Assembly (NCBI GenBank): GCA_030068075.1
Contig: CM057826.1
Span: 65,879,312-65,943,311, forward strand
Direction: 5' to 3'
Source of the DNA: Paguma larvata
Lineage: Eukaryota > Chordata > Mammalia > Carnivora > Viverridae
DNA length: 64,000 nucleotides
The notes under the pieces are model-generated. The model searched no databases and was not told where the DNA came from. It worked only from the letters and a program-made list of their open reading frames with translations. The number at the start of each line of letters is the position of its first letter. Within the stretch, counting starts at the first letter, position 1. Of this stretch, positions 12,167 through 23,260 are shown piece after piece. Both the position numbers and the translations under genes were made by a program.

Positions 12167-13484
12167 ATCCTGGAAGATGTCAGATTGACAGTGCTTAAGG
12201 CTGGGGTCTTTGATTTGGGATTACAGTCATGGCAACAGGGAGGCTGAAGTGGCAATGAGTCTGCCAGCCTCTGCCTTCCACAAGGCATTGAAAAGCAGGT
12301 TTCTCAATCTGAGCAAGAAGAGTAATGTCCACATTCATTATTTGGCCACCTTCCTATGGGCCAGACTTGCCAATTGAGATAATTAGGGCAGAACCAACTT
12401 TTCCACCTCCTGGGCAGCAATGCCTCCAAAGGCTTATCCAAAAACTAGAAAAAAGTCACCAGTTCTATAGTGCTTCCTACACATCACCACTTATAAAACT
12501 GAACCATTTTATTAGACTATTTCCAGACCAATTATTTACAGGTTATTTATTTCAGAAATAAAACACAGGGGCATCCAAAAAGAAAGAGGACCTTGCTTCC
12601 CTCCCTGTCTTATCGAATTAAGACTCAGCTTCACCTTTCCTGAAATTGACGAGTGTCATATTTACATCCATTGTTCACTGATCATTCTTTCCACTACTCA
12701 TAGGAACTAGAAAACCATTAATTGCATAGTATATTCCAAACAGGAATGGCCCCAAACAGAATTTCTAAGGGAAAGAAGGAATGGTCTATGAGAGATTCTG
12801 TTCAGGTGGCTCATTATTTTTCAGGAATGGTTTCAAGAATAGCCCTGCTACTAACAGCATTAAGATGAGAGGAGATATCAGCTTCTACCAGAAGAAAACA
12901 GTACTCTTGAGACCTTCATTTTACTCTTGAGAAAATTAAGAAATCTCCTCACTTCAAGCAAGTTCAAAAGTAATACTCTTCTACAGATAGAAATGCAGCA
13001 TCTCAGAGCATGTGAATGTTTCCAAAAGAACTTCTTGTCCCAGATTATTAAGGCTAAACTTTATACACTGCTGGATATGCTGAGGTCTGTCTTCAAGCAC
13101 CTGAGATAGGGCAGGGAAGTCTCTTCTGCTTCCTCACTAGTAAAAACAAAAAGGAAGCAAACAAAAACAATGCTTCCCTCACCCGCTTGACTGGTTATTA
13201 AAATTTCCTTCATAGAATACCAATATTTCATATCCCAATTAAAAGGATAGCTCAATCCAATGCCTTTGCAATGTAGACTTCAAGACCTTTCCTGACAATT
13301 GGTTTTAAAAGCCAGAGGGCCAGCTGGGACAAAGGTAACTGTTTTGGAAGGACAGATGCCATAATGTGGGGAAAATGAGAAATAAACAGGAAGTTAAAGA
13401 ATATTTAAGACAGCACAAAGTAATCCAGGACCAGCTTTACCTCTGAGACTGTCTTGTTTGCAGAGTGCTTACAGCCTAAGGTAT
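12167..13484. other. Gene-free unique sequence
   Basis: Unique sequence with short chance open frames (for example 12325-12561 on the plus strand). No recognisable repeats or exon with supported splice sites. Confidence 0.45.
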
Positions 13485-13650
13485 TTCAATTAGACGGACT
13501 TTGGTCCAAATCCCATCTATGTTGTACTGATCTATGAAACTTAGGGCAAGTCATTTAACATGTCCAGGCCTCCTTTCTTCTTCTAGAGAGGGCCTATCTG
13601 CTACCTAGCCTTTAATGGAGATTTCAGTAAATAATACCACTACAGATACA
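13485..13650 (+). mobile_element. MIR (ancient tRNA-derived SINE)
   Basis: The order 'ggtccaaatccc', 'cttagggcaagtcatttaac', then 'cctcctttcttctt' parallels the MIR core (…gggttcgaatcc… cttgggcaagttacttaacc … cctcagtttcctc). Diverged, as expected for a pan-mammalian relic. Confidence 0.65.
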
Positions 13651-13842
13651 TGATTGTGTCAGAGTCCCATAGTAGAGACCCAGAGGAAGACACTGACAGA
13701 GAAAGAACAAGAAGGTCAACTACTATTTAAAAATAACAGAAAACAAAAGAATTACACATATAAACTCGATTTTTCCTAAAATTCCTTGAAAACTTTCTGA
13801 ACAGTTATTAAAATCTGAAATTGGTTAAAAACTTCTATTCTC

Positions 13843-14040
13843 AGGCTCCTGGGTGGCTTAGTCAATTAGGCATATGACTCAACCTTGGCTCAGGTCATGA
13901 TCTCACGATTTGTGAGATGGAGCCCCGCACTGGATTCCATGGGATTCATTCTCTCGATCGCTCTCTCTACCCCTCCCCCAATGGCTTGCATGCCCTTACA
14001 TGCTCTCAAAATAAATAAAACATTTAAAATTTTTTTAATA
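13843..14040 (+). mobile_element. Felid-type SINE (SINEC) with target-site duplication
   Basis: It starts 'aggctcctgggtggctta', contains 'ggctcaggtcatgatctca' and ends in 'ctctcaaaataaataaaaca' with a T/A-rich tail. Flanking copies of the target site are visible: 'ttctattctc' at 13833-13842 and 'ttctattttctc' at 14041-14052. The middle is partly deleted compared with a full copy such as the one at 15068. Confidence 0.92.
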
Positions 14041-14379
14041 TTCTATTTTCTCAGACAGTTATTGGCAAGGAGGATATTTACTGCAGGGCAGCCCTGTGTA
14101 GAGTTAAGCAATAGGTTGTTTTGCTTCTGGAGAGTATGATGAAGATGGTCTTAATGATCCCTTTAGCTTGTCTATACTTTAAATAGGCTTATTTCTGAGT
14201 CTAGGCCCCTGACCTCTGTTTTCTTAGAGTGTTTATTTTAGAAAACTTGCCATTTTAAATGCTTTCTCTGCCCCTTTGAAATATATGTAAATCTCCCAGC
14301 CTTTTGCCAGTTTTACAATTTAGGAAATGTTTTTCTCAAGGACTTAGGAATCATTTTGGAAAAGTAAACACTGGAGAAG

Positions 14380-14720
14380 ATAGCACCCTTATCTTCCAGT
14401 CCCTGTAGAGAACAGGAATCTAACTTCCATGGTGCCAGTTAGCAAACACCAGTGGCATAATCCCAGAAAACAAGCATTTGCAAATTCGGGAATAACTAAA
14501 TGTGCTCAACACATCCATTGACCAACCTCCTCTCGTAACATCCTCCAGTACTTTTCCACTAGCTCACTCTCAGAGTTAAAAACCCTCCGCCTTTTGTTTC
14601 CATGAAGCTAAGTATCCAGACTTGTTCTGGGCTCTCTGCCCCATTGCTGGCAATAGTATCGAAATAAAATCAACTTCTGTCTGCTCATCTTGTCCAGTGC
14701 CATTTTTTCTTCTCTAACAA
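14380..14720 (+). mobile_element. Possible old LTR (ERV-like), solo
   Basis: A TATA-like 'gttaaaaaccctccgcctttt' region near 14575 is followed about 90 bases later by AATAAA at 14663-14668 and a short U5-like segment ending near 'ctctaaca'. This U3-R-U5 spacing is LTR-like. No target-site duplication or internal retroviral sequence is visible, and I cannot name a family. Confidence 0.4.
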
Positions 14721-15067
14721 GCTCTACTCTCATTTCAGAGCCTCCCTCTTGGCCATGAGTGCCTCTGTCAACATGTAGTGCAGTGCAGTTTCCAAAACCT
14801 CGAAGACAATCACTTGCAGGAGGATGAAGCTTGTCACAAGGATGAGATGTAGGGAAGCCATGTTCAGGTGAAGCTCCTTAAGGTTCACTATAGACTGTTT
14901 ATGCCAAGATGGCTTCCTCTTGGGATTTCATCTCCTACTCACCTCTCAGGGATAAACTGGTGTAGAAAAGTGTAGCAGTAAGAGCCTCAAATTTATTCGC
15001 ACCTCCTCCTACACGTTGCCTTTTGCGATGTGACTTTGCCACCTTTCCTATAAAGAAATGTAGTCTT

Positions 15068-15290
15068 GGGGTGCCTGGGTGGCTCAGTCGGTTGAGCGTC
15101 CGACTTCGGCTCAGGTCATGATCTCGCAGTTCGTGGGTTCGAGCCCCGCATCGGGCTCTGTGCTGACAGCTCGGAGCCTGGAGCCTGCTTTGGATTCTGT
15201 GTCTCCCTCTCTCTCTGCCCTTTCCCTGCTAATGCTCTGCTCTTCCTCTCTCTCTCTTGAAAATTTAATCACTTAAAAAAAAAAAAAAAA
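15068..15290 (+). mobile_element. Full-length young felid SINE (SINEC_Fc-like)
   Basis: This is the best-preserved SINE in the window and the main basis for calling the genome felid. It starts 'ggggtgcctgggtggctcag'. The tRNA-type pol III promoter is intact, with an A box at 15080-15091 (tggctcagtcgg) and a B box at 15136-15146 (ggttcgagccc). The tRNA-unrelated body with 'cctggagcctgctttgg' and a (tc)n-rich stretch follows, and it ends in a 16-base A-run at 15275-15290. The target-site duplication 'gaaatgtagtctt' flanks it at 15055-15067 and 15291-15303. Confidence 0.98.
15080..15146 (+). promoter_or_regulatory. Internal RNA polymerase III promoter (A and B boxes) of the SINE
   Basis: The A box 'tggctcagtcgg' at 15080-15091 and B box 'ggttcgagccc' at 15136-15146 match the tRNA-gene consensus with normal spacing (45 bases between boxes). 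This is the least degraded promoter among the SINEs here and could still be bound by TFIIIC. Confidence 0.8.
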
Positions 15291-15303
15291 GAAATGTAGT
15301 CTT

Positions 15304-16304
15304 TTTCTTCAACTCTACAATCTGAACTTGGTCTCGTGACTTACTTTAGTTAATGGGACATTAGCCAACTTGCCGGAAGCAGATATTTCAAGAGTATACA
15401 CTGGAGCCTATCCTTCCTTGCTTGCTTCTGGGACTCTGACTGTCTCCAAATAATGAGGAGATCCTAGCCTGCATAGCTTTCTTTCCCAGCTGAGTTTTCA
15501 AACATGAGAATGCACCATCCTAGCCCCAGCTGATCTACCATAATACAGAAAATTTATACAGCCTACAGAATCATGATAAATGATAAATATTTTTTTATTT
15601 TAAGCATCTGAGTTACCTTTATTTTTTAAAATACAGCAGAAGCTGATACCATCAGGATGCTACATTTACTGAGAAAGCATGAATGAATTCCCAACCCAGA
15701 AAAATGAGAAACTAGCTAGAGAAATAGGGGTATTGGAGTAAACATTCTTTTCATCATCATGAGTCTCAAACCAGAAATGTTAGCTAGAATTTAAAAGAAG
15801 TTTTTTAAGGTAATTCAGAATCTCATAGAAAATCAATCTGTGTGTAGGACTAAAAATATCTCAGCTTTGAACACTTTTTTCATTCTTATTAGACTTGAAA
15901 GCATGCCCATTGATCTAGCAAGAGCAATTTGCTAATAATTAGGCTGGCAAGGCAGGCTTAAGTTTGTTACCAAACGGGTGAGTGAGAGGCCCCTTCAGTT
16001 CACAGAAGCCTCAGCCCTAACAAGACAGAAAAGATGCAGAAGTAGCAACTGAAAATGCCTTTGTTCCCAAAAATTCAGGGGAGATTAAACTTCATCACAG
16101 AAAAATAACTTCCAAGCAAAAGGCCACCCCATTCTGTACTAATTCTTTCTGCAAAGAAACAGTCTTTAAGTCAAGTACCCCTCCAAAGAAACCCCATGAT
16201 AAATACTCATATTCCTGTAAGGTGGCACTTACTTCTTTTTCTTCCTTTTTCTCTGGGTCTTCCTTGAGTATAAATGATATGCACCTGTCCACCTCTCCTA
16301 TTAG
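15304..16304. other. Gene-free unique sequence
   Basis: About 1 kb of unique sequence. No repeat family, exon or notable motif recognised. Confidence 0.45.
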
Positions 16305-16412
16305 ACTTGAAGTTCCTTGAAGGCAGGGTCTGTGTTTATGTTTCCAGCTCCTACAGAACAAGACACAGAGAAGATGCTCAATGAATATTTTTTTTGCATA
16401 AATAAATGGAAC
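16305..16412 (+). mobile_element. L2 LINE 3'-end fragment
   Basis: The series 'ccttgaaggcagggtctgtg', 'ccagctcctacagaacaag', then 'gatgctcaatgaatattt' matches the conserved L2 3' end (ttgagggcaggga … agcacagtgcc … gctcaataaatattt). It is an ancient relic. Confidence 0.75.
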
Positions 16413-18904
16413 AGGGCAGGTTATAAGTAATACAGAGACTGTGTAATACAAGGACTATCCTGAAGACTACATGAGGCTTGGCAAAAAAATTGCCCCCCTT
16501 CTTTGCATAAAATAAGGTTCACATTACAAAAAGCTACATAATTCATGAAAATGTGTCATTTTTTTCCAAAAGGGTACCTGAAATTCCAACAGAAATCATG
16601 ACACTTAATATGTCTATAAGAGGTTTTTCTTTAAGTAATTTTCAGAAATTATTTGTTACTCCATCTCTCCTTTTTCTCTGGAAGCCAGAAGTCCTGAGCA
16701 GGGGACAGACCTCGTGAAGTGCCAAGACAAAATTCTCTTCCCAAGGATAACGCAGGTCAAACAAGCCGCATCTTGACATATATGGTTTTTGGAAACTCGA
16801 ACTAATTAAAAACAGTATTGCTTTGCTTTCAAGTGGTTATTATGGTGACATTATTTTTACAGTTTCAGTTGCTCATACCCCCAAAAAAGAAAAAAAAACT
16901 ATCCCTTCCCTTATAAAATATTTATTATTTTATATTTTAAAAGAAAGAACCAAATCAATTCTGTTTTGAAAGGCACATTAAAAATGTAAGCACAAAGTAC
17001 AGGGCACATTTCACAGAAGATTGGAACTGCTAACAGTTTTTTTTTTTCCATCTACCAGAAGAAATCAAATGAAGCCAGTTTGCCTCTGGGGTTTTAAACA
17101 TCATTACAATTCATCTTAATAATGAAGTTAAAATTAACTGAAAGAAGACAAAATGGAAAAGAAAAAACCCTCACATCACTAACATGAGTTTATTCATGTG
17201 AAAAGGGATAAAAGTAATATCCTTTGGGCATAGTTACGGAAAAACATCAAAATAACCAGTACACAGGTAACCCATGATGGAAGCAGCACTTCGCAACAGT
17301 CCATCTGTGTTTATGGGAGCTTAAGCTAATGCATAACACACACTTCATGCCCATATACAAACATATGTTTGGACCACGTATATACACAATAAAAAATAAG
17401 TGCAGCCACCCAAATATCTTTAAAATCATATTCAAAAATATTATGAACAAGACGAACTATTTGCCATGGAATTCTATTTCTGAATCATACACAATAATGC
17501 AGGAACTCAGCTCTGCTTCACATAAACTCCCCACATTATCTCTGGGGAACCTTTCTGTTGAGAATTGAAAAGACTAATGGAAAGGTCAAAAGGGGCATCT
17601 CCACTCCACAGGGCCTTCAAAATGTCTCTATGAGCACACTCGCTTTGACTTTCATCCTTCTCCTCTGAGAGACAGAACAAAACAGGCATCATGCTAGTGG
17701 GAAATGGACAGGAGGATTTTTTTTTAACCAATTAAATCTTTTTCAGAAAACTAAAGCTGTCATATTGGAAATATAATGATGGCAACAATAATGAGTTCCA
17801 GAGCCAACTAACACGCTAGGAGATTCATTGTGTGCTTGACTGTCAGGTGGGAACACTGCTTACTCATTCACACTCTTCTGTGGCAAAGTTTAGAATTCAG
17901 TTGTTTTTCTTCAAACCAGTAGATTTCTTTGGTTTGGACTGGGGGAAAATAAAACTTGTAGATTTCTAGAGGAGGTATGCAAAGCTCCACATTCTAGGAC
18001 TGAAACCGTTGACTTTTTTATGGAGTGTTTTTGGTTTTTGTTGTGTGTATCTGTGTGTGCTTGTTTTGTTGTTGTTGTTGTTTCACTGTGTGTATGTTTC
18101 TGAGACTGTGAGAGATTATCAATTTATTAGTTTAAATTTTCTTCAGTGTTTGGAGAAACCAAACACAAAGAGCAATGTGAATTAGGACACAGGGAAAGCC
18201 CAAATTCTCAATGAGTTTTGTCTTTTCAAGTCAACAATTTCAGAAAGTTTAGGGATGAAGTCAAGATTATCTATTTGTAAATGGTGGGATCATCTCCTCC
18301 TGGCCAATAACCATCACCTCTAATTAATCACTTTCTGCCCTTTCATTCCGAGTCCTTTAAATATTTAACTTAAACTTTTTTTTTAAACATTATTCTAGGC
18401 ACGAAATGATATTAAGGTATCAGAAAGTCACAACTAACGTGTTACCTATGTTCCAAGATCTTACCATTAGTGAGCTGGCCCATATGGTTAATTCTCAGTA
18501 CAGTTTGAGGAAACACTCAGGAAGTTACATGCAACTTGTAACTGGGTAATATGCGCACAGAATCTTCACCACAAAACACGTATTTACATAATAAAACCAA
18601 GGATGACTTAGGTGGAGAAATTAACAAGAAGGGGGGGGATGCTGATATCTAAGTAAAGATTTTTAAATGATTTAATAATACCTTTCCATGGAAAACATAG
18701 AGAATCATAGAATCATAGAAAGTAAGCAGTATAAAATATGACAAAGGGTAGAGAGCTACATAATCACAGAGCTCTTGTATTCACACGGAATGGCTTCTAT
18801 GTCACCACCAAGTGAAGAATAAAAAAGTGCTTTGTATCACACAATTGTGAAGCTTGTGAAACACAATATATTCATTATGTTTACACGTAAAACGTAGTTT
18901 TATC
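16413..18904. other. Gene-free AT-rich sequence
   Basis: Unique sequence with a T run near 17037-17048, a short (GTT)n at about 18065-18081 and an eight-base G run near 18632. No exon or classifiable element seen. Confidence 0.45.
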
Positions 18905-19005
18905 ACAGTGGTTAGGTGTATGGACTCTGAATCCACACAGGTTGGATTCAGATGCCAGGTCCTTGCTTGCTAGCTGTGTGAATGTGCACAAGGAGCTGAG
19001 AGGCA
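18905..19005 (+). mobile_element. MIR fragment
   Basis: It reads 'cagtggttaggtgtatggac', 'ctgaatccacacaggttgga', 'tagctgtgtgaatgtg', parallel to the MIR 5' tRNA-like part and core (agtggttaagagcacggact…ctagctgtgtgac). Confidence 0.75.
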
Positions 19006-19084
19006 ATGGACTGACCACAGGCACATTAACAATAATGGAGCATGTAATGCACTTATCACAAGTCCTGTGACATAGTAAGTATAT

Positions 19085-19230
19085 CTTTCATTCATTCAAC
19101 AAATATTTAAGGAGCACATACAATTCTCCAGGCACTGTACTAAGTACTAGGGATTCAATGCTGAACAAAATCAACACAGTTCCTGTTTCAAAGGTTAATA
19201 ACATGAGCTGTAGAACTGTACCTTTTTAAA
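19085..19230 (-). mobile_element. L2-like 3'-end fragment (antisense)
   Basis: 'ttcattcattcaacaaatat' followed by 'ccaggcactgtactaagtac' and 'gggattcaatgctgaacaaa' is the reverse complement pattern of the L2 3' end. Confidence 0.7.
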
Positions 19231-19268
19231 TGGTTTAGAGAAACAGCAGGTCCACAATGTTTATTAAC

Positions 19269-19310
19269 TGTGTGTGTGTGTGTGTGCGCGCGCATGCACA
19301 CGCATGCATG
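19269..19310. repeat. (TG)n with CG/CA/TG tail: 42-base alternating pyrimidine-purine run
   Basis: From 19269 to 19310 every step alternates pyrimidine-purine: a (TG) run, then CGCGCG, then CATGCACACGCATGCATG. Such tracts can adopt Z-DNA. It is also a likely polymorphic microsatellite. Confidence 0.95.
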
Positions 19311-19854
19311 GCTACATATTGGACTAATAGAATACTATAATTGTTCTTTTTGTGATTTTTTTTTCTATTTCCTGTGCCTGAGTCCCGAGTTCTTGAAGGT
19401 ATACGTGAAAGATGTAAGGAATACATTAGTATACACTGTCTAGATACTCATCACATCTTAAAGTTCTATTGCTGCTAAGCTCTACTTGTATGGAGCAGAG
19501 AAAAAAGGAAAATATGGCCAAACAGTTAAGGGTGAGAAGACCAGCAGACCTGCCTTAAGATAAGATCATGAAAACTACTTACAGCTTTAGACATGTGGAC
19601 TCTTCCTCATTGTTCATTCTTTTTTGCTCATGTTTCTTGAGGATAAGAGCCAGAAATTTAAAGGAGTAACTATAAACACTGTCAGGATTCCATGTCTAAA
19701 GTCACCAAGAGAATTCAAAGCTCAGCTATAGGCCCTAACATCCTACAATGCCTTTTTTGTTAGTGTGAGACGGCATAGAATAAGACAGCTGTATCCAAAA
19801 GTCACAGCTGAAAGATTAGCTACATTTTAAATGGCATTGTTACGGGCATTTAGC

Positions 19855-20120
19855 CAACAAACTTTTGAGATTCTGCTATGAAGCAGACACTGTATTCAAT
19901 ACTGGAGAGTACACAGTGAGCAAATACATAAATGCCCTACAGTCTGGGGGATGAGAAAAACAAAGAATGAAATGATCGTGCTAATGATTTTAGGAATATC
20001 ATCCCAAGGGAATATGCAAGAAAGAAACAAAAACCAGAGTAGGGTGATCTGGAATGGCCCCTGAAAAAGTGATACTTTAAGATGAGTGTGTAGCCATTAA
20101 TGAGACAAAGATAGGAAGTG
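19855..20120 (-). mobile_element. L2-like fragment (antisense)
   Basis: The order 'gcagacactgtattcaatac', 'gtacacagtgagcaaata', 'cctacagtctgggggatgag' and later 'ggaatggcccctgaaaaagt' follows antisense L2 3' sequence (ccaggcactgttctaggc … cagtgaacaaaacag … cttacattctagtggggg … gaaggcctctctgagg). Confidence 0.6.
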
Positions 20121-22985
20121 GGAGAAGGAAGAGGATGGTGCCAGTGTTGACTCTGTGGTAGTAACTAATGCACCCTTGAACACCAACTGAGCTGGGTTGG
20201 GCAAAAAGAAAAGAAAAGATTATCTTTTTTTTCTAAGCAAAACCAAACAGGATAACAACACAATAAAGGAGTGTGCTTTCTTGGATGCTTGATGCCCTAA
20301 AATATAATCTGATCCATTTTTGCTTTCAGATTTTATAGGAAACAGACAAGAGTAAATTCTTAGGTTCTTATCATTCTTAAGGTCACCTTGGATGCAGAGT
20401 ATGGTACTGAAGAGACCTATATTATCCCCTCACCTAGACAGCAGTAACATCTAGAACACAAACATTAAGCCTCTCCCCCTAAGAAACTGTCATTTATTGG
20501 ATGACTGGCTCTACTTTTTCCACCTTCTTAAAAATTATACAAAGAAAAAATAGAAAGTCAAAGTTATTTTGTTCTTGTTGCTGATATCGTGGCTAAATTA
20601 GTAAAGAAACTTGAAGGGGAGACATATCATGGGAGTCTTAGCATTTGTTTCAAATATACTGATAAGGTTGGTCTGGTTGTACACTTACAAAGTATTTTTT
20701 TCCATTAAATTACACTGGAGACTTACAGTAGTAAAAACTCTTGATACAAAATGTTTTATTCCTTCTATGTCAGAATATTTCAAAGATGAAAATAAATCTC
20801 TGCTCTAGAAAGAGAGAATGATATCAAAAATTGAATTAAATGGGAAAGCAGTGACAAATTTTCACTCTGAAATAAATGTGTGAGACTAGCTGACAACAGG
20901 GAAGCCAATTCAGATTCTCACTCCCTTAGTGGTGTGGCTTAACACCAAATCTAATAGGCATTTAGCTGGCTGACTAGGGCAGGCAAAGAGGGTCTGCAGG
21001 CTCTAAGGCCTGCATCTGTGAGAATCCATTGAATCCACTAAAATTATCATTGAAGACTTGAAGTTCGTGTCAAATTCAGGATTTTTTTTTTCCTCTCAAG
21101 GGGATGAGGCTAGAGAAATAGGTAACTTTTGGATCAAATGGTCCAATGGAAAGTAAAAACAATCTCTGGTAACATGAATAGGGATTACCAAAATTGTTAT
21201 GTCTGCACAAAATTTGGAAGTTCTCATTTCTTACAATCAAGTGTCTACTGGAGATTGCAAATCATTTTCATTTTGCTACTGTCAAGAAGAATAAAGTCGA
21301 ACACCTGTGTCTTCAAGTGAGCCATCAGACAGCTACTTAGGTTTAGAAAACAACGTTACATCAGCGCAGCGCAGGAGTAATACCAGTACTCTGATGCCTG
21401 GAGGAAAAAGAGTACTACACTAAAAATAAAATAAAATAATGTGAATTACTTTTGATTTTTCATTTGGTATAGGGATTTTTACTCTTTATGCAAGTGATTG
21501 CACATGCAACCAAAGGGAAGGGGGAGGTGTCAGTGAAATGGATGGTTTAGCTGTACTACAGAATTCATGCTGGTGCAACAGACTTACCAATAAATTAACC
21601 AGCAGAAGTTATATTTTCTCCTCAAGAGAAGAAAAACCATGAATGGACATCAGCCCCTATTCAATCCCAATCTAGACTCAGGAAAATGAAGGGAAGGAAA
21701 GTTAGGAATTAGGGTCTACTTGAATCTACTATATCTGCAGGGTAAACTGCGAGGATAGAAAGAACACGTCATCTAATAAAATATTAATGTGAGAACTCTT
21801 CTGAGTGATAACCACACTGCTTCCTTCTGGAGCTAATTATGCCTTTGAATCACATTCAGAAAGGAAGACACAAAGTTACCTTCAGCAAATACTTCTTTTA
21901 CTTGCTTAATAGTGAACACTATTTTTTTTTTTTAGCTAATTGGGTTATTTTTCTAGGAGGTACGCAAAACCCTCTGTCCTTAGTAGAATACTGAAAATGA
22001 ACAATGCTATTTCTTTGGAAGAAAGATTTGGAAAGTTCTAAGTACTGACAGAAAATCAGATTATATTTGTCAAAAGATAATTTGAAATTGAATTTATTTT
22101 GACTACCGAATTATTCTATAGAGTTTTTGAATGAATCAAATCTTGGGAATTAATCCACAGCTGTGGTCTGTCTTCATGAAGAAAGAGGTGTTCTGCAACC
22201 TTATTTCTATACACCCACACAGATAGGTGAGAACCTAGGACTGACATCGTCTTATCATCCAATCTCACTTGGCCTCTAAGAAAATATATGCACACATCAG
22301 TATCTCTTATAAGAGAGACTGATATCTTCTACTCACTGCTAAGACCAACGAGTAAATGATGAGAGTGGGTTATCTGGCAGGGTGGAATACTTTATTACTG
22401 AAATTGTTAAGAATTTATGGCACATAGTGTTAATAAATTATAACCCAACTTTTAGTAGGCATTATTATTACTTTTTAATTCTCCTCAGGAAATGCAGCCC
22501 CTCCGAGTACATCTGGAGCAGGCCACTCCATCACCAACATCTGGGTATTTCAGTCAGTGTTAACTACTTGATGCACATTATCATACTGAGTACTCTATGT
22601 CAAGGAAAAGAAACTCAAAGGTGAGTAACATGCCTTACACAGTTACTAGTGATTCAACGAGTTAAATAAGTTATAGTTACTCAACTAGTTAAACAATTTA
22701 CTCAACTTATTCAACAAATAACTGGTAGAACCAGGATTAACACCAATTAAAACCAAGAGCTTCCTAAGACCAAAGGCCATATATTAACCACTAGTTAAGT
22801 TGCTCAAATGAAAAGACTAAAGCCTCCAAACTACCACCTCCTTCCTTATTCCTTAAATGTCATATTCCTGGAAATGCTTAGGCCAATGAAAAGTTAACAG
22901 AAATGACATCTGCATTCCAACTTTCCTTGTAGGTCTTCCTTATACAATCCTGCTGTAGGAAAGAGCCATATGTTTGGAAAGGGGA
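20121..22985. other. Gene-free unique sequence
   Basis: Unique sequence. Around 22560-22745 there are MIR-like antisense traces and an imperfect internal tandem of 'actcaac/gttaaa' units at about 22650-22715. No exon with supported splice sites. Confidence 0.45.
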
Positions 22986-23047
22986 GTACAAACTCATTTT
23001 CCTTTCTCTGCCAAGGACAGAGCAGAGAAAGGAAAATGAGTTTGTAC
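22986..23047. repeat. Perfect inverted repeat: 26-bp arms, 10-base loop
   Basis: The arm at 22986-23011 (gtacaaactc…ctctgc) is the exact reverse complement of 23022-23047 (gcagag…gagtttgtac), with a 10-base spacer 'caaggacaga' at 23012-23021. All 26 pairs match and pairing stops sharply at both ends. As single-stranded DNA or RNA it would fold into a hairpin with no mismatch. It is not part of a repeat family I recognise. The likeliest origin is a short template-switch (fold-back) mutation. It is shorter than an ordinary pre-microRNA stem. Confidence 0.97.
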
Positions 23048-23244
23048 AGATACGCACATGTCATCACTGTCACTCTCATGAAGAGTGCATCCTTCCTTAA
23101 TTTGAAGAATGAGTAGACTCCTCATCACCTAAATATCTCAGATTCAAGTTTACTCTCCCTCAAGTCAACAAAACTTACTAGGAAGTAAAATTTAACATGA
23201 AAGTGTTAGGAGGATTTTCTACTTCTTTTATTGTCTATTCATTT

Positions 23245-23260
23245 CAAAATTAAACTAACT
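23245..23260. repeat. Target-site duplication, left copy
   Basis: 'caaaattaaactaact' matches 15 of 16 bases of 25074-25089 and marks the left boundary of the L1 insertion. Confidence 0.93.

Noticed and set aside
15080..15146. tRNA-like A and B boxes (here and in the other SINEs) as possible tRNA genes
   Set aside because: They sit inside SINE bodies with A-tails and target-site duplications and lack a foldable mature tRNA; they are SINE promoters.
16095..16451. 118-codon minus-strand frame
   Set aside because: It overlaps an L2 3'-end relic and a low-complexity stretch; the translation shows no family.
22986..23047. Hairpin as a microRNA precursor
   Set aside because: The stem is only 26 bp with no extended lower stem, shorter than a typical precursor, and perfect pairing with abrupt ends fits a mutation event better; kept as a structural finding only.
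22986..23047. Hairpin as a rho-independent terminator
   Set aside because: The genome is mammalian, and there is no following T run.
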